In this document: piece by piece, positions 11,601-26,600 of the stretch
Layout of the letters: each line of letters starts with the position of its first letter
Numbering within the stretch: the first letter of the stretch is position 1
Assembly (NCBI RefSeq): GCF_932526225.1
Contig: NC_064035.1
Location: 14,204,566 to 14,268,565, forward strand
Length of the DNA: 64,000 nucleotides
Source of the DNA: Nematostella vectensis
Taxonomy: Eukaryota; Cnidaria; Anthozoa; Actiniaria; Edwardsiidae
Direction: 5' to 3'
Notes under the pieces: model-generated
Told to the model about the DNA's origin: nothing
Databases searched by the model: none
The model's input: the letters and a program-made list of their open reading frames with translations, nothing else
Made by a program: the position numbers and the translations under genes

Positions 11601-14600
11601 GTATACCCCACCCCTCCCCCCAAAAAATACACCCCACCCTTCCCTTAAAGAAATTTCTCAAGCCTTGAGATTCTCTGGTGTTGACAGATATGCATATTAA
11701 TAACAAAATAATGGTGTATTTGAAAGCCATGTAGATGGATACAACAAATTACAATAAATGGATTCTTTCTATTATACTGATCTATTAATTTTATTTCCAT
11801 GAAGGGGCTACAACACATCGATTTCCCAATGCTAATTTGTTTATATATATGGCTGTTTCCTGCCCAGCTTATGTGGCTCCTAAATACCTTCAGCTCATTT
11901 TCTCCAAATAATAAAAACTCTTTTTTGTCTTCTGATAAGAGTGCTCCTATAACATGTTCTTATCCATCACAAACATGACATCAGAAATGCTGTCATTATT
12001 GGCAACACAATAAAATAACCTTTATTTAAAGAAGGTAACATTATAACCTTGATTTATAGCCAAATTCGTTGTTGCCTGACCTCGGCGAATTCGAACTCTT
12101 TGTCTTATTTGGGGATAATGGGTAGTCAGTCAGCCGTCTAAACCAATCTATGGCGTCATAAGCAATTTGCTGCACACAGAATTTATTTCTAACAGTGGTA
12201 TGATTGACTACGCGCTATTTCTGTCACGCAACAAATAATTCGGCCATAAATCTACAAATGCTGTCTCAAAAAAGTAATACACAACAATGTAGAAACACAA
12301 TAATGACAATTTTTTTCTGCCTTGAGATATAACCCATCAGAGTTCCTGAATCTGCTTTTGCCTGGCATGCATGGTGTTAATGTTTTTTTTTTTTTCAGGT
12401 AATCCTTGAGCATGATAGGCTTGTTCAGCTTGATGAAGCAGTGCAGTATAGTGCTGATATTGAAGAAGGTAGTGACTTTCTGTTGAACTGGGACTTTGGT
12501 GACCAACAAAGGATAACAACAACAAACACAACGAAGATCAGCCACACTTATAGAAGGTACTTTTGCATTTCTTGTTTGATTCAAGCCATCAAACATATGG
12601 AGCTAACAGTATTAAAGATAGATGGGCAGGCAGACCTATAGACAGATGGGCAGACAGACCTATAGTCAGATGGGCAGACAGACCTATCGACAGATGGGCA
12701 GCCAGACCTATAGACAGATGGACAGACAGACCTATAGACAGATGGGCAGACAGACCTATAGACAGATGGGCAGACAGACCTATAGACAGATGGGCAGACA
12801 GACCTATAGACAGATGGGCAGACAGACCTATAGACAGATGGGCAGACAGACCTATAGACAGATGGGCAGACAGACCTATAGACAGATGGGCAGACAGACC
12901 TATAGACAGATGGGCAGACAGACCTATAGACAGATAGGCAGACAGACCTATAGACAGATGGGCAGACAGACCTATAGACAGATGGGCAGACAGACCTATA
13001 GACAGATGGGCAGACAGACCTATAGACAGATGGGCAGACAGACCTATAGACAGATGTGCAGACATACCTATAGACAGATAGGCAGACAGACCTATAAAAA
13101 GATGGGCAGAAAGACCTATAGACACATGGGCAGACAGACCTATAGTCAGATGGGCAGACAGACTTATAGACAGATGGGCAGACAGACCTATAGACAGATG
13201 AGCATACAGACCTATAGACAGATGGACAGACAGACCTATAGACAGATGGGCAGACAGACCTATAGACAGATGGACAGACAGACTTATAGACAGATGGACA
13301 GATAGACCTATAGACAGATAGGCAGCCAGACCTTTAGACAGATGGACACACCAGCAAATAGACAGATGGGCAGACAGAAATTTTAACAAAGGGTTTTTGT
13401 TCTTGTTAGAACCGGAAAGTATTTGGTGAGACTGATGGTATACAACAAAATCAACCATGTGAATGCCAGTATGACAGTGTTTGTAAGCAGACTTTCTTCT
13501 TGTAACCTACAAGTCCAGATATCTGGGGAGAGAGAATTACAGGTATTGGTGAATTTTATGTAATTACATTACTGAATGATTTTTTAAAATTATTTTCTTG
13601 CAAAATAGAATAGTACATAACTATACTGTATGTATTTCTGTGGTTTATCTACTTAACAGGTTTTTCGCTCAAGCAAACTATATCTTGAGGCTTTGGTACA
13701 ACTAGAATGCATTGAACACCATAAGCTACTTTATAATTGGACGGTAAGAAAACACCACACTCACAACTTATTGATTCAATAATACAGTGTATTGAACTTA
13801 GAGTTATGATAGTCAACTTTGTGTGTTTGTCCGGTGTATAATTGGGAAAAACCACACAGTTTTATTAGATATTTAGACGAAAAGATAATCAGCCATGTAT
13901 GTACATGCTATCATATTCTTTTCCCTTCACTTTTATGTTACTTCAAAGCTTTTGTAGATCCTTACAGTAGTTATCATGATCTATTTTCAGGTGACCTCTG
14001 GTAATGGTAATCAAATAAACACCAGGGGCCTCAACACTACGGAACCAACACTAATCATACCACCATCGTTTTTGCCCTATGGTGAAAATCAGTTCCTGGT
14101 AAAGGTATGCAGACTTTTTTACATCAGGTTTTTGAATTCTAATTCCATTATTTTGTTTTGTTTTGCTGCTGTCCTCGTCATCATTTCTACAATTGGTTCT
14201 CAAAAAGCCCATATCAGATCAATTACCAATTGGTTAAGCACCAGCATAAGTGTGAGAACATTCAGCTGATTGCTTGTTCTTGCCCTTGAGTTCAATAGAG
14301 AATTAAAAATAAGCTGTGTTGTGCCTGGTTCAAAGTAAGAACACTTACATTCGAGCTCACTATTTTTCTGTAGGTTACACTTTTGGGAGAGGTCCTTGAA
14401 GCCACTGACATTAAGAAAGTGCGTGTCGAACCACATGGGATTGTAGCTGTCATCAAGGGAGGTACAATGCGTGTAATTGGATACAGGTCAAGGGGAAACA
14501 TAACATTGGACGGAAGTGATTCATATGATCCCGATTACCCTGATCATTCACACCAATTAAGGTATGGTACTGGGGTTAAGTATTGCAATCGAAAAGATCC

Positions 14601-17600
14601 CAAATTTAAATTCTTAATTTTACAGCTACCATATTTTTGGCGAACTTGTGCTCGTGCAAAAATTTTAACCAAAATTCTTTTTTTGTGAAAGGAGGGGATC
14701 TAGGGGTGGGTCGAGCCAGCCCAGGCCCCCGGAAATCTGACTGGAATCCGACCCCCCTTTCTTGAAACCAATTCTTTTTGGAACTCCTCAATCCACCCCT
14801 GAAAGATGTACCCCAATTTTTTTGGCAATTAATATTTGTGGACCCCTTCTCCACCTTCCAGTAAACTAGTATTTGGCTTACATTAATACCCTTAGTTTGT
14901 AAGATGGTTCATGGTTGATAATGATATCATATATTTTGGAATTCTAGTTATGAGTGGCTTGTTCAACCAATGAATGGCAATAACAACAACAATCCACTAT
15001 ATAACATTCCCCCTGAAGCCTTGAGGACCTCACAGCTAACATTTCCAGCAAGTGAAGTCCTACCAAACCTTGAGGCTCTAAACATCACCCTCACGGTCTC
15101 AAAACGAATGCGACAACAGAAAAGCAAGCATGCTGTTCAGATGATTCGTATGGTAGATTCTGAACCATATCTGTAAGTAATAATGTTGAAAAATTTGATT
15201 AAAGATAATTTATCAGTGCAAAGGGAAAATTTTGAGAAATGAAAGTTCTACAACCAAAAAGTTGGGTATCTCATAACTCTTCCCAATGCGGGAGAATATG
15301 GATCAGGCATACGATTATTTATAAGGCTGTCATTGTTGGGCTCTGGCATCGCGGAAGGTTATTTATAAGCTTCCTGTTTGCAAATAATTAGTAATCATAT
15401 GCACCTTTCGGTCCTTGAACTGTATTCGCCATTTTCAGTGTGCACTGACCATTAAAAGTGTTTAATGCGTTTGGTTACCTGTGTCATCTTCCAGGCTGTC
15501 CATAGAATGCCCACAATGTGTAAATGGCCTGGTAAACCCAAATGATGTATTGGTCCTTCGAGGCTCTTGTCTTACTTGCCCTAAAGACATCAAAGATGTG
15601 TTCTTTGAATGGAGTCTCTACTTGGTGAAAGAGGAAGCGACACTTCCCCAAACTCCAGAATGCTACTCTGAACTACCTACTAAGGCAACAAATTCGCTTA
15701 CACGGGGAACAGAAAGACCGAGGACTACTTTTCCAGAAACAGGAATTACAATGCGACCAACCCCAGGCCCAGTGTCTGGATTTCCTGGCTCATTACCAAC
15801 CACTGGCCCAGGAATATCAGGGGCTACTGTGCAAAGAGGAGATGTCTGCAACAGTAAAATTGATTCACCGACTGTTCCACCAACTAGATGTGCATTCATG
15901 TCACGGTTCAACGACTTCCGAAGTTTAGATTGTACTAATGCTCCGGGTAAGGATTACTCCATAACTAAATAGCTGCAAAGTTATGAAGCTTTGTTATTAT
16001 CATTGTTTTAGTTTCTTCAACTTTTCTCACATGCTCTAAATGTTACCATTTATGGATCAGCGAGGCATATGCATCCCTCAGCCTTGGTTTTTTCATGAGC
16101 ACACTAATGCGTTTCTATTTGTTAGTCTTACCTTGGGATAATTAAGTTTATAGTATCTGATTTAAGATCAGATTAGATCAGGGTTTCTGGCTAAATGATA
16201 TCGGCAGTGGGGATCAATGTATACTGAAACCCTAATTGAATTTAATCCATCCGCAGTTACTGGTGGTACAAACAACCCCGTTGTCACCCCTGGAAGTGGG
16301 TGGGGCTCTGCAATGGGGCTAACAACTGGTCACATCAGTTCAGGATCTGGTGTTAATTTCCCCACGCAACCTGTGAATCCAGATCCATCAACAAGAGACC
16401 CTGACACTTCACCCAGCTCGTCAACACGTACGTCCAGCACACCTCAGCCTACCAGGGCTACTGGTACACCAACTAGGCCTACCAGCGACAGCCTCTTCGA
16501 TCCTAATTACCATGTCACCGTACCATTAGCCACCAAAAGCATTTTTCAAATCAAGCGTTGGGCACTGACTTTCAAGGACTCTGAAACGACTACTGGTCGA
16601 AGAGCTAGGAACCTGGTTGTCAACGAGAACAAGCTACAACCTGGACATAGGTACAGTATCAAGTCTGAAGGGAGATGAGCTTGTTTTATGCAGTCTTTGG
16701 GGCGCCCAGTTCTCGTTCATGTCCTCTAATAGATGCACAGATGACAACACATCGTGCCATAAACAAAAAAGTACGCAACGAGGACAGCCTTAGAAAAAAA
16801 AATCGAGACTTATTTGTTTTATATATCCGTTGCTTTTTTACGTTGCAATCTAGCTTTCGAAAGCCCGCGCGCTTATGCTAACCCCAAGCGTGCGTGTGTT
16901 CTCTAATAACACACGGTACCTTGAGCAGTCAGAGCGCGCGATTTACAAGTGTCGTTTTGTATGAATACAGCAAACTCTTGCCTGCTAGTGTCAGCTGTAT
17001 GCTGGCTTTACATGCACACTATATAAAGCCAATGCTCGCCTTTTATTGTCAGCTACATGTTGGCTTTGCGTGTAAGAGACAAGGAGGCCAAGAAAGGAAT
17101 GGCCAGCATTATCTTCAAGGTGAACGAGCTTCCAGTGAATGGGAGGTGTTCGGTGTTTCCTCTGACAGGGGTGGAGCTTGAAACTGCTTTTATAGTGCGA
17201 TGCTTGGGCTGGAAGGACAAGGTAATTTTAGGACACACCTATACATTCTCATCTCAAATGCATTCTCAAGTTAACGGGGTGCTTTGAACCCATGTGACAC
17301 CAAGAGTCGAGGCAAAAATTCTATACACGTATCACATTTGATTAAAAGTACTTCAGATATATATTAATTGGAAATCTCGATAAAGGGAGAATATTATAAC
17401 ATTGCTATATTGTTTGTTTTTGGGTTCATTGGGATAATTAAATTTTACATAGGGTTTAATCACGCCCTTATTTTAAGCCAATCGCTTTCCTTTCAAGTAT
17501 TTAGTTTCACTAACTCGTATTAAACTTCTTCACCCGTTGGGGTACACGATGTGTCTGTGCTCTATTTTGACGAGTCTCCTTATTTCTAACAGCTCCAACC

Positions 17601-20600
17601 GTTGGGCTATGAGGTGTCATACAGTCAAAGGCGGGCATCTGGACCCTACAGGCTGCTCTATACTGGCTCTAATAATCGCATCTCTGTTATTTTGCCGTCT
17701 GGTCCACCACAGCAGGACTATAAGGGTACGTTTGTTGAACGTTATTGAGCACGGTAGCCAAGAAACACATCCTAAACCCTTCCCCTACTTAATGCGTGAC
17801 CGAAATGTTTTGTTTTATAGTCTATATCATGGTGTCTGTATACAACAACAAAGGTGCTCGAGTTGCCGTTTGCCCCATGACGCTCACAGTCAAACCTGCA
17901 GCGTTTAATAATTCTGCAACAATCGAGGAGATATTGTAAGTATAAAAAAAGGTCTACCTTGTAGAACTGTCAGACATACCAAACCATCATCTAAAAAGTA
18001 ATATCCGTTTCATATTTCGCGCTTTAGAATGCATTCCACATCTCTCTGCCTGAAAAGCGGTTAAATAAACTTTCTTTAGGTAACGCTTATTGCCTTGAAC
18101 CGTAGCAGCATGGGGTTGATCCTATAGTGCAAGCTCTTCTATCGATAGAGTTTTGGTAGAGATTCACAGTTAGAATAGAATAACCAAAAATCATAGCACA
18201 CTTCTCAGCACCTGTCAACCATCTTGTCTTTGCAGAGATCTGTGTTGCTGTTTCTTTCTTACTAGCTGCTTTTAAGCATTACAACGTTGATATTTTATTG
18301 TAGATATAACAGAACTAGAAATGGGAATAAGTTAAGAGTGCTCCAGGAGACGGGGCAAGATCACAGAGTGAAGCAAACGCTGGTCGTGTCGGCCAGGATG
18401 CTAAACAGGTGAGACGCATGCTTCACCTTGAGAACTCTTGAGAACCACTCCATTTAGAGATCTCTGATAAATGGTGGGACTAAACAAGTGCTTATTTGCC
18501 TTCTCAAAATTCTGGAAAGATACTCTGTGAATTAAGCGTTGAGACTTTTAATTAGCTGCGGTCTCGAATGATCACTGCAACATAGCCCTTATTTTTATTC
18601 GAAAAAAAAACAAATAATGTAAAGGGGTCTAAAAAATAACCATCTAATAAGAAAAATTCTACACTTATCAATTCCAATCGAATCAAATCAGCCGATAATA
18701 TTCCTGCTTTCGCAAACTTGGTATTTTCGCGGGATGGCAGTTGAAAGAGTCTTTTTAAAAGGGCCATATTCGAGTTATCATGGTACACCAGGTCAATCTG
18801 TCAATCTATTGACAGGACTCTATATTGAGCTCAGATACATTCATGTGATGCACGTTACACTTGAGACCCCCCCCCCCCCTCCCTCTAAAAAAACTTAAAT
18901 TGTGGTTAGTCACCTTCTTATCCTTTAATTGCATAGCCTGGAGACTGTGAAGAATACCACTTCGCGCTTTTTCTTGCGAGTGAAGACACGATTATTTATG
19001 CTAAGGGTTCTGCAAACACTCCATATTCGAGACACGGTGAGTCGTTGGATATTTATCACCAAAGACTTTATATCATCCTTACATGACGCTGTTGTTGTTT
19101 TTATTTCCAATGTTGAATATATTCCTCTTATTTTGCAAAATGGAATAATCAGTGCGTTTCTTTAAACGTTAGCGATTAAATAGGTGGTTTCTTTTTTAGG
19201 ATGGAGAATTGGACCTAGATTTAAGAGTATTTTGTTTGCGGTTAAAGTGTATATCTCGTTTCCATTAATTTTCTAGCATCATAAAAAGAATCTTCATAAG
19301 TCATAACAGGGTCACTCACAGAATGGGTCGAACTACACATCTGATCAAAACTGTTGAGACAATTATCAAATTTAGCCTATCGTCAGCGTTATTTATTTAA
19401 TACTGGTTTAATGGTAGAACATTTTCTCTGGACTCATTAGGCGCCTGCACACAGCGGCTTGCAGAAAAATTAAGAATATAAAATTATATCCCAGGAAGTT
19501 TATGATTGATGCTATTTCTGTGGTTTTTATTTTTAGGCCTCAGCAATTCACAGTGCAGAAGTGCTTGAAGACGCTACAAGGGTGCCGTACGAAGTGAGTT
19601 GGCTTGCTTTTAAACTATGGGCAACAAATAATGAGAGCTAACACAGCCCTCTAGCTGTTTATTAGGGAATGGTTTTGAAAAAAACTGTGCAAATCGTTAT
19701 AGCGCAATCAATAAAACTGTTAGCAGCACAAAATATGAATGCGGAATATTCGAAGACAACATTCATACGCGGTATGTGTGAACAGTCAAATGAAAAAAAA
19801 AACTCAAAAGGCTTAGAACCCCGATCCCTGCTTCCAATACGTCCCAATGAATAAATATTTCACTTGGATTTTTACTGTTGACTCTTTTACTCGTCCCATT
19901 ATAAAAGTTATCGGGAAACGAGAATTACTGTGGCATTCAGTGCTATCAATATAATGATATACTTTTGTGTCACAGCTAAATTACGAAAGCTTGCAACTGG
20001 CCACTGGTATCACAGAAAAGATAAATCATCAAATTCAGCGATTTGCAAAAGAGAACCAACGTCTTAGTGACAGCGTGTTGGAGTTAATGACCAGGCTTGC
20101 GGCGAACCTCATCACAGGAGCTACACTTCTATATGACAGGTATTGGACAGGTATTGGGGGGTAGGAATGGAGCCTCTATGCTAGTGTACCCTATTACACT
20201 AAATTTTCGCGACGTCAAAATTTCGCGATTTTGGGATGGCGATATTACGCGACACTATATTTTCGCGATTTTCCGATATTTGTAAAAACCAGATCACTTT
20301 ATTTTTGCGATTTGGGGATAATAAAATCAAGCAAAACAAGTGGAATTAAAATGTGCTGTAATCATCAAAACTGAAACAATTTGTTACAAAAAGATGCGTA
20401 GGCTAAATTTAGTTTCATAAAAATCTATAAATACATGTCAAACTCAACCCCTTACCGTACTATATGTGCATTAGATAGACAAGGTATTTCCATAAAGCTT
20501 ATTAAGCGGCCAATATTCCCCCAAAGGCTTTTTTTGTACTCACTTTTTTCGCGCATCCTAATTTTCGCGTCACTTTATTTTCGCGAATCTTTTAAAATCG

Positions 20601-23600
20601 CTAAATTCGTGAAATTAAAATGACGCGAAAATTAAGTGTAATATTAAGATAATAGGGGTTTCGATGTGACCAACTGAAACCACTTAATCCATCAATCGCA
20701 GTATGGCTGAATTGCAGGCGGTGGCAGCAGCATACAAATCACTATAATGTAGAAAAATTCTTAGAGGTATTTACAAGAAACGAATTCCTTGTACTGGAAG
20801 TGGACTCCATACCTCTTCTGATAGATGGCAACTCAAATAATACCAAATACTTACATAACTCATCGTCGTTGATTTTCCCAAAAGCATAATTCAAAAGATT
20901 CCACGCTTACTAGATTCTCGCAATATTTAATTAGATTCAGCATTGTCATATGACCCCTGAAATCATAGGCAACCAAAATTTCCAAAATGTCCCTGGTGTT
21001 GCAGGAGAGAACATCACCTTTCCATAACACTTAAGAAGTACTTTTTTTATGGACTTGGGAAATGTTGAACATAAGAGTTTCTTTGTCATTCTCTCCGCAA
21101 CTTCAAAATATTTGACACTGTACACTGTTGTTAAATCTCAGCTATAACAAGTCTAGCACAGCGAATGACACATCGTCATGGAAGAAGATTGTCCTTGTGC
21201 CTCTAAATGCTGTCAACGATATTGCAAAGGTATTACAATCACATGGCCAAACGTTCTTTTTTTGCCAAATAAATTTAACCCTAAGATATTGAAATCACCA
21301 ATAACATCAGGTTCCTCACAAGTCTAAAATACTACATTTTCACTAAATCACTGTATTTGGTTACCTCTTAGCTAAAGATCAGTCACACCGTCCTTGGTGA
21401 GAGTGCCACTGTAGTAAACCAGTCTAGTGTCAGCGTGATGGCCCATTTGTCCAGCGTCACATCTAGCTCCTCTATGACCTTACACCATGCCACGTTTACC
21501 CTTCCACCGAACATGGATACGCACCTGAGGGCTGCTGGCGCCTTCCCAGATGATGGCTGTGTCAGCACCATGGCAACAGTGTATGGCAAGAACCCATACA
21601 TCTGGGTTGACAGTCAACAGGTACACTACCCCTGTATCGGGTTAACAGTCCACAGAACATAAGTCGGAGCTTTCCATTGCATCTGGGATAACGGTCCATA
21701 GAACATAAGCTGGGGCATGGGCTTTCTCCGACATCTGGGTTAACAGTTATCAGGACATAAGCCAGAGCTTGGGGCTAACTCCTACATCTGGGTTTACAGT
21801 CAATTGGATAGAAGCCAGAGCTTGTAGGCTTACCCTTAAACCGGGACTTGAGGCCTTCCCTACATCTGGGTTAACAGTCAATAGGATAGAAGCCGGGGCT
21901 TGGGGGCTTACCATTAAACCGGGACTTGAGGCCTTCCCTACATCTGGGTTAACAGTCAATAGGATAGAAGCCGGGGCTTGGGGGCTTACCCTTCAACCGG
22001 GACTTGAGGCCTTCCCTACATCTGGGTTAACAGTCAATAGGATAGAAGCCGGGGCTTGAGGGCTTACCCTTCAACCGGGGTTTGAGGCCTTCCCTACATC
22101 TGGGTTAACAGTCAATAGGATAGAAGCCGGGGCTTACACTTAAACCAGGGTTTGAGGCCTTCCCTACATCTGGGTTAACAGTCAATAGGATAGAAGCCGG
22201 GGCTTGAGGGCTTACCCTTCAACCGGGGTTTGAGGCCTTCCCTACATCTGGGTTAACAGTCAATAGGATAGAAGCCGGGGCTTGGGGGCTTACCCTTAAA
22301 CCGGGGTTTGAGGCCTTCCATAAACTGGGTTAACAGTCAATAGGATAGAAGCCGGGGCTTACACTTAAACCGGGACTTGAGGCCTTCCCTACATCTTGGT
22401 TAACGGTCAATAGGATAGAAGCCGGGGCTTGAGGGCTTACCCTTCAACCGGGGTTTGAGGCCTTCCCTACATCTGGGTTAACAGTCAATAGGATAGAAGC
22501 CGGGGCTTGGGGGCTTACCCTTCAACCGGGGTTTGAGGCCTTCCCTACATCTGGGTTAACAGTCAATAGGATAGAAGCCGGGGCTTGGGGGCTTACCCTT
22601 AAACCGGGACTTGAGGCCTTCCCTACATCTGGGTTAACAGTCAATAGGATAGAAGCCGGGGCTTACACTTAAACCGGGACTTGAGGCCTTCCCTACATCT
22701 TGGTTAACGGTCAATAGGATAGAAGCCGGGGCTTGAGGGCTTACCCTTCAACCGGGGTTTGAGGCCTTCCCTACATCTGGGTTAACAGTCAATAGGATAG
22801 AAGCCGGGGCTTGGGGGCTTACCCTTCAACCGGGGTTTGAGGCCTTCCCTACATCTGGGTTAACAGTCAATAGGATAGAAGCCGGGGCTTGGGGGCTTAC
22901 CCTTAAACCGGGACTTGAGGCCTTCCCTACATCTGGGTTAACAGTCAATAGGATAGAAGCCGGGGCTTGGGGGCTTACCCTATAACCGGGGTTTAAGGCC
23001 TTCCCTACATCTGGGTTAACGGTCAATAGAACATAAGCCGAGGCTTGGGCTTTACCTTACATCTGGGCTGTTGACTGTGACAGTCAACAGGTACGTAGGC
23101 ATGGCTGAGGGGGAGGGGGTTAAAGTTTCCCGCGGAACACGCTAATGCATTAATTGTTCGCCAGCTGATCGGAGACACGTTGATAGGAGTCTGTCGACTC
23201 CTATCCTGCTGTTACCGATGTAACGATGTTAGCGAAGTTTGCATGTTTTTAAACTCAGTGGAAAAAAGGCAGACTCCAGATACGTACCTGTTACACTGTA
23301 CCTTTTGTCTGGCAAAAGCATGATATGCTTTTACAGATTTACGGACAATTTTGGATATGTTTCATGAAGGACACGATGTCCAATTTCCCCCACCCTATCA
23401 ATATTCTCTTGTATTGACGTACTTTTCTATTGCACAGCATCATAGCACAGTTGCGAGTCTTGGCCTTAGTACATGTCAAGGACAAGAAATCCCTGTCAAA
23501 AACCTTAGCCAGGATATCATGGTTACTTTACCTTGGAGGGAGCCTAAGGTATGAGCGAAAACTATGAGGGAATTGTCGTCATTTGCACCATAGATTTTTA

Positions 23601-26600
23601 GCTTTGCCCCCCTCCTCAACTCAAGAGATTCATGGTGCAACCGTACATTTATGCAGACTATAAGGACCACTAAGCCTTCTTATGCAATCTCACGAAAATT
23701 TACTACTTTTTATTAAACTATTATAAAGTTTTTTAATAGACGTTTTTTTAATACACGTTCATAATCTCTCACATCTTAGCGCAGCTGTGCTAGAGCCTAT
23801 CAAAAGTAAGATAAGGTATCATGGTATGAAGCTAAAATGTGGTCTTTTCTCCGTATATAGATGTTAGAGGACGGTCAGCGTGCGACAGTTGAATGGCAAC
23901 ACTTGAACGTGCATACAATTGACATCCGCGGCAAGCAAAACCATTCACTTCATCTTCATATCAATGTCGATTCTCACATAACGGACGGTTTCGTGGTGCA
24001 GCTGATGCTACGGTAAGTAGCGTCATTTCACTCTTACTCTCTCACTCTCTCACTCTTTTAATTTGTCCCTATCCACCAATTCTTCCTACCTTTCAATTCT
24101 TCCTGTCTTTCTTCCTTCCATTCTCCTTTAATTCTTATCTCTTTCATTCGATTGTGACTACCATCCTACCTTTCAATTTGCGCTGCTAGTCCATGGGTCA
24201 AGACCCCAAAAATATTTTTTGTACCATTTGGAGGGCCCAGTGCTATCATATATTTTTAACGTAAATTTCAGTGCTTCAAAAATACAACTACTATTTGAAA
24301 TTGAATTTTTGGAACCTCCTTAGGGAAAGCTTCAAATCCATACCACTTTCCGCTGGTCCCTCCAATTGGTACATTTTTGTGGCTCTGGCGCAAGGACAAT
24401 GCAGCGGATACTGTAAATTAAAAAAATGTTTTGGACTTTGCCGCCTCCATCTTCCTTTCTTGCCTTGACGCAGAATGATTGCTTTGTACATTAACAGAAC
24501 CAGTGGAAACAGTTCTTTTAGCAACTTTAGGCTATTGAAAGCAACGTCCGGAGAATCAATGGATTTGTTCTTAGCTGGAGAGCATTTAAAGGAAGGTTAG
24601 TAGATGAATTCTGGTTATGATGAAAGCTTGTTTTGTCAAATTGGCTGATAGTTCTCTGGTTCTGTAGCTGACTCGGCTATTGATGTGGGTGTCATGCTGA
24701 AGAATGCAGAACAAAGCCGCATTAAGAAGGTACTGACAGTCCACCCTTTTGGTAGTTTTGCACTATACTTCTCGTGTAGTTCATCTATTTTCTTTTGATG
24801 ACATTTGTCATTTTACCTGGTTGAAAATAGCTTTGTTGCTCGCTTGAATTAGCCGATGGAAATATATAGTTTACGTGAGACAATAAGGACTTTAAAGCCG
24901 CATTGTCATCAGTTTACTTCCGGTCGATTACGTAACAAACTCCGATGATTTTTAACGAAAAACGCAAAAAATATTTTAAAATACTGAAAGCTTATATATC
25001 TCGGATTCTAATAGGTTCGTTTGTCTTTTAACGGTTGAGGTTTCCGTCGGACCTCCGGAAGTGAACTGGTGACAAGGTGGCTTTAAGCAACGACGACGGC
25101 AGAAAAAAAAATTGATTTAGAACTCAATAGCAGTAGGTGAAAGTTCTAAATTAATTTGATAAATTTATTTTAATAAATTTAAGCCATTTTGTTCTAAACA
25201 AGGACGTGAATTGAGGCCAATTAAGGACGCGGATGCTTGCTTTCTAAATTCCTTCAACTACAACTTTGTAAATTCCTTCAACTACACTATTTGTAAATTC
25301 CTTCAACTGCTTTGTAAATTCCTTCAACGACTCGCTACTGTAGAAATAATGTCCTTAGTTTAATTTTATCTCTGCCCCTATTGTTTGCTTATTCGATCGC
25401 AACTAAATTGGAATTAAATACCAAACGCGAACACATTTTGTCGATCTCGTTGTCCTAGCCGTCATTGTCGTCCTTGCTTAAGGTCCACATTAATGTGCCA
25501 GGGGGGGAGGGGCTTCTGTACCGCCCGTGAGAAGTAACCAAAGCCAAAATAAAACCAACGAAATCAAGATATTCAGACATCAGTCAGAGAGATAAATCAT
25601 CCAACCATTTCAACCAAATAATTGCTCGGGTTCCTTAAAAATAATTTAAATTGAACAGGCAAAACGGCACAATAGGAAAAGAGATCGGAAAACACAACGG
25701 TCAGTGGGTGAGGGAGGGGGTAACTGTTTTTGTCTTTTCCCTTTTTGGAAATTCAGCTAAAAAATAACCAGAGGTCCATTTCGTTAGCACTGTAATTTTC
25801 ACCAGGCTTTACTTTCAATATCTCACACAAGCGCCACAAGGCGCTTAAACAAAAGCAGTTCGCTATAAAGAAATCGATTCAGTGAAAGACGGTTTTCTTT
25901 TTCTCTCTATCACACATTCTTTTTTTGTAGATTCTCAGTGTCACCGAAGTGAATTACTCATTCATCAGCCACTGGATAGGGTGTTACTACTGGAACACTA
26001 GCCAAGATAAGTGGCTCGGAGATGGCTGTCGCACAACTAACCAGACAACCCACCACTCAGTTCACTGCAGGTACCCCCCTTTTAGGCTACGTACATAGTT
26101 ATGTATGGAAGGTAGGTTGATGCTATAGAGTGAGACGACTGCCGTGCCTCTAACCAGATAACCCATCATTCAGGTCTTAGAGAAATTCTTCAAAAACAGC
26201 CCTGAAGCAATGCATTGTGTATGAGAAGTGTATTAGAAGTTCATCTTCCTTCCTCGGACTGAAATAGAGTTGTATTCTTATTCCAGATGTAACCACTTGA
26301 CTGCATTTAGTGGCGCCATACAGCTCGCACCAAACCCTCTACATGTCAAAGATTTACGTAAAATCGAAAGGTTAGATATTACCAGCGATATGTAAAAATG
26401 CCTTCCTTAAAATTTGTTTACTCCTAGGGGCGATGTATGTTTAAATTAACTTATATACATAATATCACATATATTATCCTGATATTCCAATTCGGTTGTA
26501 AACTGCTCAAAGATGTGTTTTTTTTTTCAATTCACTACCGCGGTGCACGTCCGTTCAAAACCATGGTGCCTGGCTAACAAAACTCCCACTTAACCCACAG

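Noticed and set aside
12589-13458. Open frames of 227-289 codons on both strands
   Set aside because: They arise from the 24-bp array in intron 8 and have no start, splice or composition of a gene.
23351-23437. Upstream extension of exon 25
   Set aside because: The earlier acceptor at 23335 puts a stop in frame with exon 24. The AG at 23436-23437 has a pyrimidine tract and keeps phase.
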